DNA of 64,000 nucleotides, from positions 1 to 64,000 of the forward strand of contig NW_024468555.1 in NCBI RefSeq assembly GCF_001632365.1, read 5' to 3'. This DNA is from Laetiporus sulphureus 93-53 (taxonomy: Eukaryota; Basidiomycota; Agaricomycetes; Polyporales; Laetiporaceae). A program made the position numbers and the translations under genes. Positions 33,001-42,958 of this stretch are shown in pieces (within the stretch, counting starts at the first letter, position 1; each line of letters starts with the position of its first letter). The notes beneath the pieces were generated by a model. The model had not been told where the DNA came from, ran no database searches, and saw only the letters and a list, made by a program, of their open reading frames with translations.

Positions 33001-33196
33001 TGACAGGGTACGGCATTCCATGTGTGACAATGGTGGTCTCGAGAGCTACCACTGGCTTATGGTTGGCGAGAGCATCGCGTACTTCAGGGTGGATATCAAC
33101 GAGTCCTGTCAGGCCGTTTTGCTTGATGGAGAATGTCCTCTTGTGGCATCGGTACCACGATGGAAAGGATACAGACCGACGAGCAGAGAGCAGCAT
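30006..33196 (-). CDS. Bifunctional pseudouridine-5'-phosphate glycosidase / PfkB kinase
   Basis: Predicted to phosphorylate pseudouridine (PfkB/PsuK domain) and split the product into uracil and ribose 5-phosphate (PsuG domain). Sixteen exons run from 32798-33196 down to 30006-30729, including exons of 17 (32609-32625), 32, 16 (32306-32321), 33 and 7 nt (30783-30789); the total is 790 residues. The N-terminus MLLSARRSVSFPSWYRCHKR resembles a mitochondrial presequence. PsuG motifs are VVALETTIVTHGMPYPVN, GGTTCSATLIFAALAGIKVF, ATGGLGGVHRGGENS, DVSADLHELTRCPV and YAETNDFPAFYTRKSGF. A Ser/Glu linker precedes the PfkB part: LVIIGSAAVDVTA, LGGVGRNVAEAAYR, FYEPTSVPKSTNIY and the catalytic VNVTGAGDTLVGS. 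Alternative name in fungi: indigoidine synthase A-like/PfkB fusion. Confidence 0.92.
30783..30789 (-). other. 7 nt microexon of the pseudouridine enzyme
   Basis: The bases TTTTCTA are flanked by a 49 nt intron (30790-30838, with a perfect TACTAAC branch site) and a 53 nt intron (30730-30782). Inclusion gives NNIAVFYEPTSVPKST, the conserved PfkB sequence; skipping the microexon shifts the frame. Confidence 0.8.
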
Positions 33197-33963
33197 TTTT
33201 TCAATACATTCCTATAGACGCTTCAAGTTACTGACAGTCCGGAGAAGGATATGTGAACGAGACTTTCGAAGTCAAGTGCAGGCACATTTCGCGTCATAAG
33301 ATGGAATACCGTCCACGCAGCTGCTAGTATATTTCGCAACTCAATCATGACGGCGACATCCTCTGCGTCGACTGACACTACGCTGGTGTTCCCAAAGATG
33401 TCCCTGTCCTGATGCGTTGAGCGTAGACCACATCATCAAGACTACAACGGTATTCATCGGCACAACTCGAAAAGTAATCTAAGATGGCCTCGCGATGTAT
33501 TCCAGAAGACAAGGTGATCACACAGTGAGGCTTTACAGCAAGCTGGCCATCAATGCATGAAGACCAGGGCCGACATCATTCGCAATGCACACAATGCACA
33601 TTCGCGTTCTGCGCTCCATCCAGAAGACCATCAACCCATCCCCTCTTATTCGCTCGGCAACCTATCACAGGCTGGGAACAGGGAGAACCGCCCTTCGTGG
33701 TTGTGCTCTCATCTCCGCACCACAAGGAGGCGTTCATAGCGTTGGAGTAGATCCTGGAAAAGGTGAAGTTAAAGGCACAATTATGAAAGAGGGAATTTCA
33801 CGAGGGCTAACGAGAACAAGAGGCAAAATGGAAAGCAAATGTCAGTACGTGAATAACTGCGTAATAGGCTCCTCATCACGCGGGAACCGTGTTTTGCAAT
33901 GTACTTGTGCAACATCTGGAGTTTTGCGATGTCTGAAGACGCGTCTGGCATGCACGACAGAGG
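33197..33963. other. Intergenic region (ICE2 3' flank / glycosidase-kinase promoter)
   Basis: 767 bp. Around 33557-33790 three overlapping plus-strand frames each look briefly coding (PIPSYSLGNL, then PPFVVVLSSPHHKEAF, then VGVDPGKGEVKG) but no splice signals connect them, so a decayed or mis-sequenced small gene is possible. Otherwise nothing is recognised. Confidence 0.35.
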
Positions 33964-35418
33964 CTAATCAGCTTTCCATTTCTTCATGACGCTGCCATCG
34001 TCTTCGCTGCTGACAAGCAGCTCTATCGACCAAATCACCAAGGTCATGAAGATATTCATCCATCGCCACCAAACTTGAGAATAATGATCCAGCACTACAG
34101 GCAAGTCAATGTCAATGTCGCGGCCGTTGACTAAGGCAGGAAGGCGTACAGAGCAAATGAGAATATACGGTGACGAATATTGCTTGACGGTACGTCAGTA
34201 ATACATGAGTCAACTTTGACGTCTGTAACCGAATCAGCACTAATGAATACTTCTGCGGCACATTGAGCGTACCGGGCGTTCCTCCCACCCGCCATCAACA
34301 CCGCATTCATCCTCCCAGCTATCCGCGCCTATAGTCGGTAGAATCTGCGATGCAAAATGGAGCACAATAAGGCGATAACCAAGAGCCACGAGGACTGGAG
34401 TAGGTAAGGTATTGGTGACGAAGTTCACTAGCGTTTGCAAATGGGGAAGGATGTTCGATAGTAAGGGAGCACTAGATCAATGGTACTACTGTTCATGCTG
34501 TACGGTCTCGACAGTGACGGTGCAAAACTTACTATGAAGCGGCAGGATTTGAGAATGACTGCTGGTCGAAACCGCATTGCCAGACGTTGTACGCCACGAA
34601 CAACGCCAGTCCAGAAGACTCAATGACATTGGTACGTCGAAGTACGAATCCGATGAGGGTAAGAAAGATGAGTGTCGTGAGAGCCACGCCGAGCAGGGTG
34701 GACTCGAGTGGTGAGGTCGCTGCGGCAGGGTAAGCCTAGAAAACAATTCATCAGCCTGCACACGACGAGTGTTCTGGCAGAAGACGTGCCTCGACGATCC
34801 ACCATGCCGACGTTACGTAGGCTGCTGCAGCAGCCACAAGAAGGCCGAACTGATACCTGTCTCCTTCTTCGACCAATTCCTTCCCAACCTGCCCCAGCTT
34901 CTGCACAATCAATAGACTCGAAAGACCCTCCATCAAGACAAAGCCAGGGCTGGACCATTTGAGCAGCGTGCCCCACCACAACGATGCAGTGATGAGCCAC
35001 GGGTGCACGCTTTGCGAGAATACATTGAAGCAGACGAGCAGAAGGAAAGGGTGCATTGGCACCTGCATGACAGACAGTGCCGGAGAGCCCCAGAATAGTA
35101 CAAGAGTGCCATGTATGAGTGAGTGGATGAAGAGAAGTAGAGAAAGGAGCAGAAAAGCTGGGGTGGAAAGCGTCGAGAGCGTCAAAGGGAGAAATATGAG
35201 AATTTGCAGCACGGTTGAAAGCCTGCAGAACTGTCAGATACGTTCCTCAGAGTAAATGGAGGAAGATTTCTGACTGTGCAAAAGCCAGTATGCCATCTGA
35301 ATGAGCAAGACATAGCCAGCCACAGTGGTTTCTGCACAACCAGAAGTTCCGAACGGACAACTTACCGTGCCGTGCTAGTGACTGCGCTCCATACTAACCG
35401 AGGACCCGGCATAGCCAT
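33964..35418 (-). CDS. ICE2: Cortical-ER inheritance protein Ice2
   Basis: Multipass ER membrane protein that in yeast governs cortical ER inheritance and lipid-droplet/ER lipid flow. Six exons: 35366-35418, 34790-35222, 34533-34735, 34273-34471, 34150-34222 and 33964-34094; they give 363 residues. About eight hydrophobic segments are visible, including LQILIFLPLTLSTLSTPAFL, PFLLLVCFNVFSQ, LLVAAAAAYVTSAWWIVE, LLGVALTTLIFLTLIGFVL and WRWMNIFMTLVIWSIELL. The central PGFVLMEGLSSLLIVQKLGQ block matches the Ice2 family. The first intron (35223-35365) is 143 nt, unusually long, and might hide a small exon. The intron at 34736-34789 seems to use a GC donor. The C-terminus is KKWKAD. Confidence 0.88.
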
Positions 35419-35715
35419 TACAGTGTCAAGTGGCTGGTAGCAAGCCGGTCCTGCGATGTGGGAGTCCGCGGGAGCACTAGCTCTCAAGTTGCTGAGGTTG
35501 TGGCAGCAGGCATGCTCGACGTCCTCGCCAAGATATTTCCCAGTCCGCCTTCAGGCCACAACACGTGGCCATCATACCAGAAAAAGTAGAACAAGAAAAT
35601 CCGATTACGAAGAGGTGCTATGGGGGATGGTACGAATCATACATACAACAGCTACGCATACAGGTGTGGAAGCAAATAGATAGCAAAAAGGTCACACATA
35701 TGAAATGCAGGATGA

Positions 35716-37311
35716 TCAGATGACAAGAACAGGAGGAGGGCAGTTTGCCGCGAACTTTACTTCCGCTGGTCTAATGGAGATATCCCGACGCGGGCTCAGC
35801 AAGCCCTTCGATGCAGCAAATTCGGTGCCGCGATTCAACGCCGTAGGATCCGATGGCGGCACGTAGTACTTGTCGACGATGGGGAATTGCAAGATATTCA
35901 TCTTGGGCGTGATGACAACCATGTGGTTCGTCTTAATCTCCATCCAGTCCGCTGAGCAGATATGATGAACGTCAGCAGCTGCATGTCATGAAAAGAGATT
36001 CTTGCCCACCTTTCTCAAAAGTCAATGGTTCGCTTGCCACCTAAAGGTCAAGCTTAGAAGGATCCGCTGTGACTATGCAGCACAAACCGCTCACCATTAT
36101 AATGTTCTCCCGCTTGTCCATCTTCGACATCTTGTAGTGGCCACCTTCAGCATATTCGCTGAATGTAGTACCAGACGAGAACCACTGTGCGATAGAGCAA
36201 TGTGAGGGGCGACAACTGCAACAACCGCAGTCGCACTTACCAATGAGGCAGCTTCGTCATGGCGCGAAGAAATGTACCGTGTGGCCACGACGCTCTCGCC
36301 ATCGGTGACGCAAAAGTTCATCAGGCTTGGCTGTTCGGATGCGTCAATGTTGAGTCAAAAGTCGTCCTGCCAAATTCAACTAACCTCAGTAATGTTCTCT
36401 GCTTCTGTCATGGCATTGATATGCGCAATGGTTTCCGTCATCGCTCGCCTCAAGACGTCAGGTGGGAACGATTTGGCGTGGGGGTCTGGCAGCTGTGACG
36501 GCATCAGCAAGACGAACGACTGAATACCAGGCAAGATGGGTACCTTGGAAAGAAACAGCGCGAAAGCCCATTGCGAGTCTGCATAGCAGGCAGTGAGCAT
36601 CAAAAAGGTCGGAGGGTAAGCGCGACAGAGCATACCAGTGTTACCCGTCACCATGTTGAACAGCTCATCCGGCAAGAACGACTGCAACCTCCTCTTAATC
36701 TTTGGGAATTCCGCGATGCTTCCGTTGTGCATCCACTAAGCGAACATCAGTCTTAGATGTGTACAACTGAACTGCGGCACGCGACTTACCATGAGCTTCC
36801 CAAATGACCATGGATGGCAATTGTCCAGACTGAGAGAGCCAGCAGTCGTTGCGCGGACATGGGCGCTGCCATAACACGTTGTCAGCATATCGATCGTCCA
36901 TAGGATATAGAGACAGTATTACGCACAACACCAGAGGCGACTTAATCTTCTCCGCTAGCCGTACGAGGTTGACGTTATTCCACGCCTATGTAAACAATGA
37001 GATGTTGCAAGGCGGGCGGGGTAAGAGGAGAACGTACAGGTGTCACCGACGTGAAGATGCACGGCTGGCTACCAAGTTCCTCGTCATAGACAGAGTCATA
37101 CCACCCTACGCCAACGATCGTCAGAATTGCAAGGAAAGTTTCCGCAGCACCAAGGCTCACCAACTCCGAACCCGTCTCCATTAATAGGCCGCCTATGGTC
37201 TAACCTCAACCGCGAGTCAAAGGCCTGGTTTATGATTGAATGGCAGGGGCGAGTGAGCAGGTGCGACAGCTGCACCGGGGATGTTCCCTTATAGATCACA
37301 AAGCGACACAT
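35716..37311 (-). CDS. DUG3: Class II glutamine amidotransferase, Dug3-type
   Basis: In yeast Dug3 pairs with Dug2 to cleave glutathione outside the gamma-glutamyl cycle. Eleven exons: 37161-37311, 37038-37105, 36927-36985, 36790-36865, 36636-36735, 36544-36578, 36385-36492, 36241-36330, 36095-36184, 36010-36040 and 35716-35951; they give 347 residues (yeast 357). The N-terminal nucleophile Cys2 is in MCRFVIYKG, followed by RRPINGDGFGVGWY, FAHVRATTAG, DNCHPWSFGKLMWMHNGSIA and CVTDGESVVATRYIS, all Ntn-amidotransferase motifs. Every intron (51-61 nt) restores a conserved block. It is downstream of AGM1 on the same strand, with 337 bp between. Confidence 0.93.
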
Positions 37312-37648
37312 TTAAGCGAAGGGGAGAGATAACGTCGACGTTAGAGAGCAAGGAGTGCGGACGAGCTGTGAGTGCGCTGAACCGAGAGTGGCGGAACATG
37401 TCGAAAGGATGTCGACATTATTATAGGTGGCCGGTCGGAGGCATAGGCAAAATGTCGTACTCCGGCAAATGCCGACACATCTATTCCGCTAACACCGTGT
37501 AGAACCTCCGAACGTCTGGCTATTCACAGACCGGGGATTACAATGCAGAAGTAGACGAGGGTGAGCAACGAATGACAGTCCCGGCAGCCTATACACTACA
37601 GTACAATGACAGTCTGAATTCTCAGATTTCCTTCTTCTCCAAGTGTCT
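37312..37648. other. Intergenic region AGM1 to DUG3
   Basis: 337 bp between two tandem minus-strand genes, holding the AGM1 3' flank and the DUG3 promoter. No sustained open frame. Confidence 0.5.
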
Positions 37649-39565
37649 TCACAGGAACTCGACCGGCCGACGAACTGGGTCGCCCCCCGTTTCGTCGTAA
37701 ACAAGCCCAGCCACACGGAACGCAAGTTCTGATAGGACAGATCAGTACTAACGCACTTCGAGATACATCCGGACACTCTCACCATCCGCTTGGGTTTTGA
37801 CCATGGCCTCAGCATACACCCTAACCACATCTTCCGTCCCGCTTGGTCTCACGAAGGCGCGTCCGCCCTCATATCTCCGCACCAGCTCGTCGATCTTAGC
37901 TTGTATGCCGGGAGGACTAACGAGGCGACGCTCAGCGTCTTCTGTTTTGAAGATGTGCCGATCGGCGACAACGACCTTGACCAGCCGATTGGGGAGATCA
38001 ACGTAGAGCGAATTCCATTCTTCCCCACTATACGATTTGTGGGCGAGTACGACCTCCACCAGGAGCATGTCAGACAGCGCATCTCCTACAGTCTGGTTGA
38101 TTACATCCGTGAGGTTGATAATATGGTTAAGCGCGGTAGACTGAGCAGGAGTGGATGGCTGATGGTTCGATAGGATGTTCAGGCTCTCTGGGGAGAAGAG
38201 GACGGTACCATGACCATTAGCTTCGAAGTAGACGCCAACGTCGTACTTCTCCGCCGCATGATGAAGATGTTTCACGCCGGTCGGAACACACTTGACCGGT
38301 AGACGCTGTAGACAGCGATTAAAGTCCCGTCCAACCGGATGCATAGTACAGTGACCGCTCACCTCGGACAAATATTTCGTAGAGCCGCCATTAGCGTACG
38401 CTGTCTGGACAATGCCGACCTTAATCTGGTCTTCCAAGCCAGCCGCTTTAGTGAGCTCAACAATGAACGCAGCAACGAGGGCTGCGATCTTGTCACCATC
38501 AAGCATGTGGAACTGGCCTCGGTCATCAAGGTAGTAATAGATCAGTCTGTCTGCATCCCCGTCAAGACTGCAAGCGCGCTGTCCTGGCTTCAAGACAGAT
38601 GCAAGCGACGGAGGCAACTTCTGACTGGTCTTGACATAGTCAGCACCGCAGTCATGATTGAGCGTTCCAAGTGTGGTTGTGGACGTGTTGACAGGGATCA
38701 ATCGTAATGAGTCACCTAAGTACTCGGCTAGCTTGCTAGCAACGTGAGCGCCAACGCCGTTAGCGCAGTCAACAACGAGCGGGGGAGGCGAAGGTTTGCC
38801 AGCCTGCGAGGCGCATTTAGGTTAAAGTTTGCGGGAAAGCAGCCACTGAATGTTCTTACCACGAGCTTTTTGAAAGCGGTGCTGAGCTTGATCAGATAGC
38901 CTTCTTCCGAGTCTTTGCCATATTCACCCTTTGTGTTAATCGCTCTTACGAGATAGTGGAGAACTGGAGTGGTCGTAACACCTGCGTTGCGTCCCTCAGC
39001 GCCGATAGCTTTAATTCCATCCTCAAGCGCAGATATGAGCGCGGCGCCAGACGGCCGAGTGTCTCTGGCATAGACAATCTTGGCAGGCTTCGACAAGTCG
39101 ATCTTCAGCGTCTTCACAAATTGGTTCAGAGCCTCAATGAACGCGTCGGTCGTGGGTGCGTTGGCGAGGGCCGTCGCATGAACTTCCCAAGATGTTTCCA
39201 GCATTTCTCCCCGGGGGTCAACAAGCTTGACGCCATTGTCCTTAGGAGCATTGTGAGCAGCAGTATGACGTGGCATCGTATGAATGCCCGTACCGGTTCA
39301 GGATTGTGCGATGCAGTCACCATGACACCGATAGTCTTTCCATCCATTCTTTTGCTACGCAGGCCTGCCAGCACGCCTGCTCTAAACATGACGGAGTCCA
39401 GCACATTTCCGCTACGTCCATAATTCAACAAAGTGCAAAGAACGAATGTCTCTTTGGCACGTACAGCGTCCTGAATCCAGCAGTACCATACTGGAAGCGA
39501 AGGTTGTTTGGCTTCGGGTGCTTGTCAGAGTATGTCCTGAGGGCATCGGTGGGCAAGCTGGCCAT
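37649..39565 (-). CDS. AGM1: Phosphoacetylglucosamine mutase
   Basis: Converts GlcNAc-6-phosphate to GlcNAc-1-phosphate, the precursor of UDP-GlcNAc for chitin, N-glycans and GPI anchors. Five exons: 39465-39565, 39294-39411, 38860-39240, 37783-38803 and 37649-37728 (introns 53, 53, 56 and 54 nt) give 566 residues (yeast Pcm1/Agm1: 557). Family motifs: QYGTAGFR, catalytic phosphoserine loop [10 protein letters not shown] (Ser68), [13 protein letters not shown], magnesium loop SLDGDADRL, sugar-binding FEANGHGTV and phosphate-binding [15 protein letters not shown]. The final intron is needed to replace the AYRLG-like dead end with [18 protein letters not shown]. It is divergent from SEC17 over 184 bp. 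Confidence 0.96.
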
Positions 39566-39749
39566 TGCGATGCGGTTGTCTGTGGTGACGTGTCAGAGCA
39601 AGTGAGTGGAGGAGACAGCCGAATATGCAGCAGCGATCGAGCACGAAGCATCCGTTCCCTGCAGCCACCAGCGCGCGACACGTGCGTGACGGCGTCATGG
39701 CCCGCCGGCTCGGCGACTGCTCGTTGCACAGCTCAATCCAATCACCGCC

Positions 39750-40771
39750 ATGCCATCCAAGTCTCCAGCGCAGACACTGCTCGAGAAGGCCGACAAGAAG
39801 GCCAATTCATCTTCTGGCTGGTTCTCCTCGTCGTCGACCAAGTACGAGGAGGCCGGCGATCTGTATCAGCAGGCCGCCAATGCCTTCAAGATCGACAAGC
39901 TGTTCCGGGAAGCAGGAGACGCACATGCCAGGGAGGCCGAGTGCAGAGAGAAGTGCCAGGAGACGACCGAGGCCGCTAACGCCTGGTGGAACGCAGCCAA
40001 GGCGTACAAGAGAGGACAGCCCGAGCGTGCGTTCACTCTACCCGCATTCCTCACGCGGTTCTGACATAGCGGGTAGTCGCTATACAGGCGTTGTCCCAGA
40101 CGATCACCCATCTTACACGCGGCGGCCGCTTCCGCCAGGCTGCAGATCGAGAGAAAGAGATCGGTCAGATCTACCTCACAGAGCTGAACGACTTGCGCAA
40201 AGCCTGTGATAGTTTCGAGCGGGCGGCAGAGTGGTATTCGCAAGAGGACGCTCAAGCGTATGTATAAACAGATTCTCCTGGGAGCTGGCTGACGACCGAA
40301 TGCAGGACTGCAAACGCTTGCTACAAAGATGCGGCTGACCTCCACGCCGAGTTGGAGGAGTATCCTCAGGCGATCGCTCGATACGAGCAAGTGGCAAATG
40401 GCTCCTTGAGCTCTGCTCTCACGAAGTACAGTGTGAAGGAGTACTGGCTCAGGGCCAGTCTATGCGCTCTTGCCATGAGTGTAAGTGTATCCATTATACG
40501 TAATGACTATCGTTCATTTGTCCGCTTGCTACAGGACACTGTCACAGCGAAGCGGAACTTGTCAAAATACGCATCCCTGGACACGACATTCTCCTCCACG
40601 CGAGAAGCCAAGTTCATCAGTGTCCTAGTGGACGCGATGGAAGCCGGGGATACTGAGACGTTTACCGCCGCAGTCTTTGAGTACGACCAGATCACGAAGC
40701 TGGACAATTGGAAGACGAACATCCTTCTGAAGGTCAAGAGGTGCATCCAGGAGGAGCCGGGCTTGACTTAG
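39750..40771 (+). CDS. SEC17: Alpha-SNAP vesicle fusion protein Sec17
   Basis: Adaptor that recruits the NSF ATPase Sec18 to disassemble SNARE complexes after membrane fusion. Four exons: 39750-40026, 40077-40257, 40306-40480 and 40535-40771 (introns 50, 48 and 54 nt) give 289 residues (yeast 292). TPR-like helical repeats run throughout, with KYEEAGDLYQQAANAFKI, EKEIGQIYLTELNDLRKAC, WYSQEDAQATANACYKDAAD and YPQAIARYEQVA. The membrane-facing loop near the N-terminus reads SSGWFSSSS. The C-terminal part (FEYDQITKLDNWKTNILLKV) is the Sec18-contact region. Family length and continuous repeats leave little doubt. Confidence 0.97.
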
Positions 40772-41158
40772 ACGGAGTTCTGTTGTAGAGTACTTGTACC
40801 TATTTTCCTGAGGCCATTGTAAACATACGTGCGGATTCTGTGGAACTTCTATTCGGACAACGCACACATCGCAGTCCCCCCTCATCCACAAGTTATATAT
40901 ATTCTCGTGCTCCATATGCTCGCTGTCTGTATAATGCACCATGCTGAATATATTGCTGCGAAGCCATTCAAAAAGCCTATCAATGCACGTGATACTGTGA
41001 GGTGTCAATACTACGTGGATTCGCGTCTGCGGCGCGTTCAACATCGCCGTGTTCCGTATTCCCCAGGAAGCATTTAGCACACTGCTTTCCATACCATTGT
41101 CACTCATTCATTTGCCTGGGCACCTTTACACGTCTACAGACGTGCTGGCTATCTCTTG
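40772..41158. other. Intergenic region SEC17 to NUS1
   Basis: 387 bp between two tandem plus-strand genes. Contains a TATATATA-like stretch near 40894 and no sustained open frame. Confidence 0.5.
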
Positions 41159-42374
41159 ATGTCCTGGTTGGCATCGGTCGTCCTTGCCATTCTGCATTCC
41201 GTGTACTGGCTGGTTATTCGATTGCAGTCCCTCCTTACTATCAAGAATGACCCAGAATTCCTCACTGCAGAACGAAAGAAAGTCCCAAAACATCTTGCCC
41301 TATTGTTGGTAACGGACGATGCTGTGGACGCCGAGGAAGCGGAATCACTCTTGGCTGAAAGCGTCGAGAGGGCGGCAGCTTGGTGTCGCAAAGTAGGGAT
41401 TGCCAGGCTTACCGTATACGACCGCGAAGGTGTGTTCTTGCAGACATCGCATAACTGAATGCCAAACTCACTGTGTAACGTTAGGGATACTGGAGAAGGC
41501 ATCCTTGGATATTCGCGAGCGTCTGCAAAAACATCTCGACATTTACTCAGTCGAAACTAATGACGAGTTTGAACTCGAGTTCCCGCTCACACCTCCTTCT
41601 TCCGAAGACTCAGATTCCCAACCATCAACTCCCGACGCTGAGCATTCACCTTTCGAACTGAACGTCCGCACACTACACGTTTCGGATGCTGTGTCCAAAA
41701 CGCACAAGAAAGCTCTTGGGGTCAAGACCACTCTCCGTCACCGTCGTTCAGAACGTAATAATCCTTTTTCTTTTTCTAAGCTTGCTCACTGACTCCGAAG
41801 ATGTAGGTAGAGAACCCACAGTTGCGCCCTTGACGGTACATATTCTCAGTCGTCAATCCGGGAAGCCCGCTATTTCACAGGTCGCGAGTGCGCTCCTGCA
41901 CAAGCGTCGAACAGATCTCCGAGAAAGCTGTCCTCCAGCAGCAAGCGACGAATTCCCCATGTTCACCGAACGGGACCTCAATGACATATTGGAAGGTTGC
42001 CTCTGTAGCATTGCCTGGTTTCAGTCGGCGGTGCTGACTTTATTTGCGTAACAGGCAAAGAAGGGTTCCCATCGCCGGAACTCATGATCATCTATCGTAT
42101 TTCCCCAAGAACCGCCCGAATGCCACTAGAGCTTCACGGGTTCCCGCCGTGGCAAATCAGACTCACAGAATTTTAGTGAGGCTGTCACTTTAGATGCACA
42201 GGCCCGCCGCTGATTGAACTTTCACCATTCAGCTTTGATGAACTGCCAAACAAATGGAGATGGTGGCGACCATCAGAGAGCGGCGCCAGTGGAGCGGGCC
42301 AACCGTTGCAAGAAACGACGTTTCGGCGGGCACTGGACGATTTCGCAGCCGCCGAGATGCGGCTTGGAAAATAG
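41159..42374 (+). CDS. NUS1: Dehydrodolichyl diphosphate synthase complex subunit Nus1/NgBR
   Basis: Regulatory partner of the cis-prenyltransferase that makes dolichol for protein glycosylation, anchored in the ER. Five exons: 41159-41429, 41485-41754, 41807-41995, 42055-42175 and 42233-42374; they give 330 residues. An N-terminal membrane segment (WLASVVLAILHSVYWLVI) precedes a pseudo-enzyme UPP-synthase fold: KVPKHLALLL, ERAAAWCRKVGIARLTVYD, and the C-terminal GFPPWQIRLTEF. An apparent TAG directly after that block is spliced away by a 57 nt intron (42176-42232); the last exon then ends in RLGK, the RXG motif needed for catalysis by the complex. That match confirms the model. Confidence 0.9.
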
Positions 42375-42896
42375 TCATTGATTGGAACGCTGTGGAGATG
42401 TATCACAGGGTCGGACTTTGCACTCTGCTCAATTACGCTACACTCCTGCCGACAGTACTGATACACTACTCGCTGTCCTATTGAGCGCGCCGCTGTGCGG
42501 ATGTTGTTGTACTCCTAGTCTACACAGTAATTGACTAGCGTAGGTCTTGGCATTGCATTTGCTTCCTTACGGCGACCAATGAGCGTGGCGCCTTGCAATT
42601 GTAAGTTCAAGTAGCTGCTCGTGGGCGCCGATCTCAATGATTGATGCATCCGAGTCAGCGATGGCTCCAGACACGGTACCAAACCCACAGGCACTGCGAG
42701 TTCTTGGTTGTAAGAAGCTAGCGACATCACGGTCTGTCAAATTTGGATCAAATCTCCGTTATTCTCACACCACCATCTGGTGCAATGCTGCGCAAAGCCG
42801 TATCAACGAAACCCGGACAGCTGTTCTAGTGATACTAGTGGACCACGGCCGTTGTTCTGCGTGACGCATGGGACCTGACGATACAACAGGATATAT
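42375..42896. other. Intergenic region NUS1 to DUF2235 gene
   Basis: About 520 bp with no sustained open frame. It ends in the TATA element of the next gene. Confidence 0.5.
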
Positions 42897-42904
42897 TATA
42901 AAAG
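42897..42904 (+). promoter_or_regulatory. TATA box (TATAAAAG) of the DUF2235 gene
   Basis: TATAAAAG lies 55 bp upstream of the ATG at 42959, a distance that predicts a 5' UTR of about 25 nt. It is the best TATA consensus seen in the window and suggests regulated expression. Confidence 0.55.
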
Positions 42905-42958
42905 GTCGGTGTTGGCATACACCTGACACATCTGTCTTTCTTCCAGGTCTAAATCACA

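Noticed and set aside
42174..42176. Stop codon directly after the RLTEF block of NUS1, suggesting a truncated gene
   Set aside because: It lies at a good GT donor; a 57 nt intron restores frame and leads to the conserved RLGK terminus.
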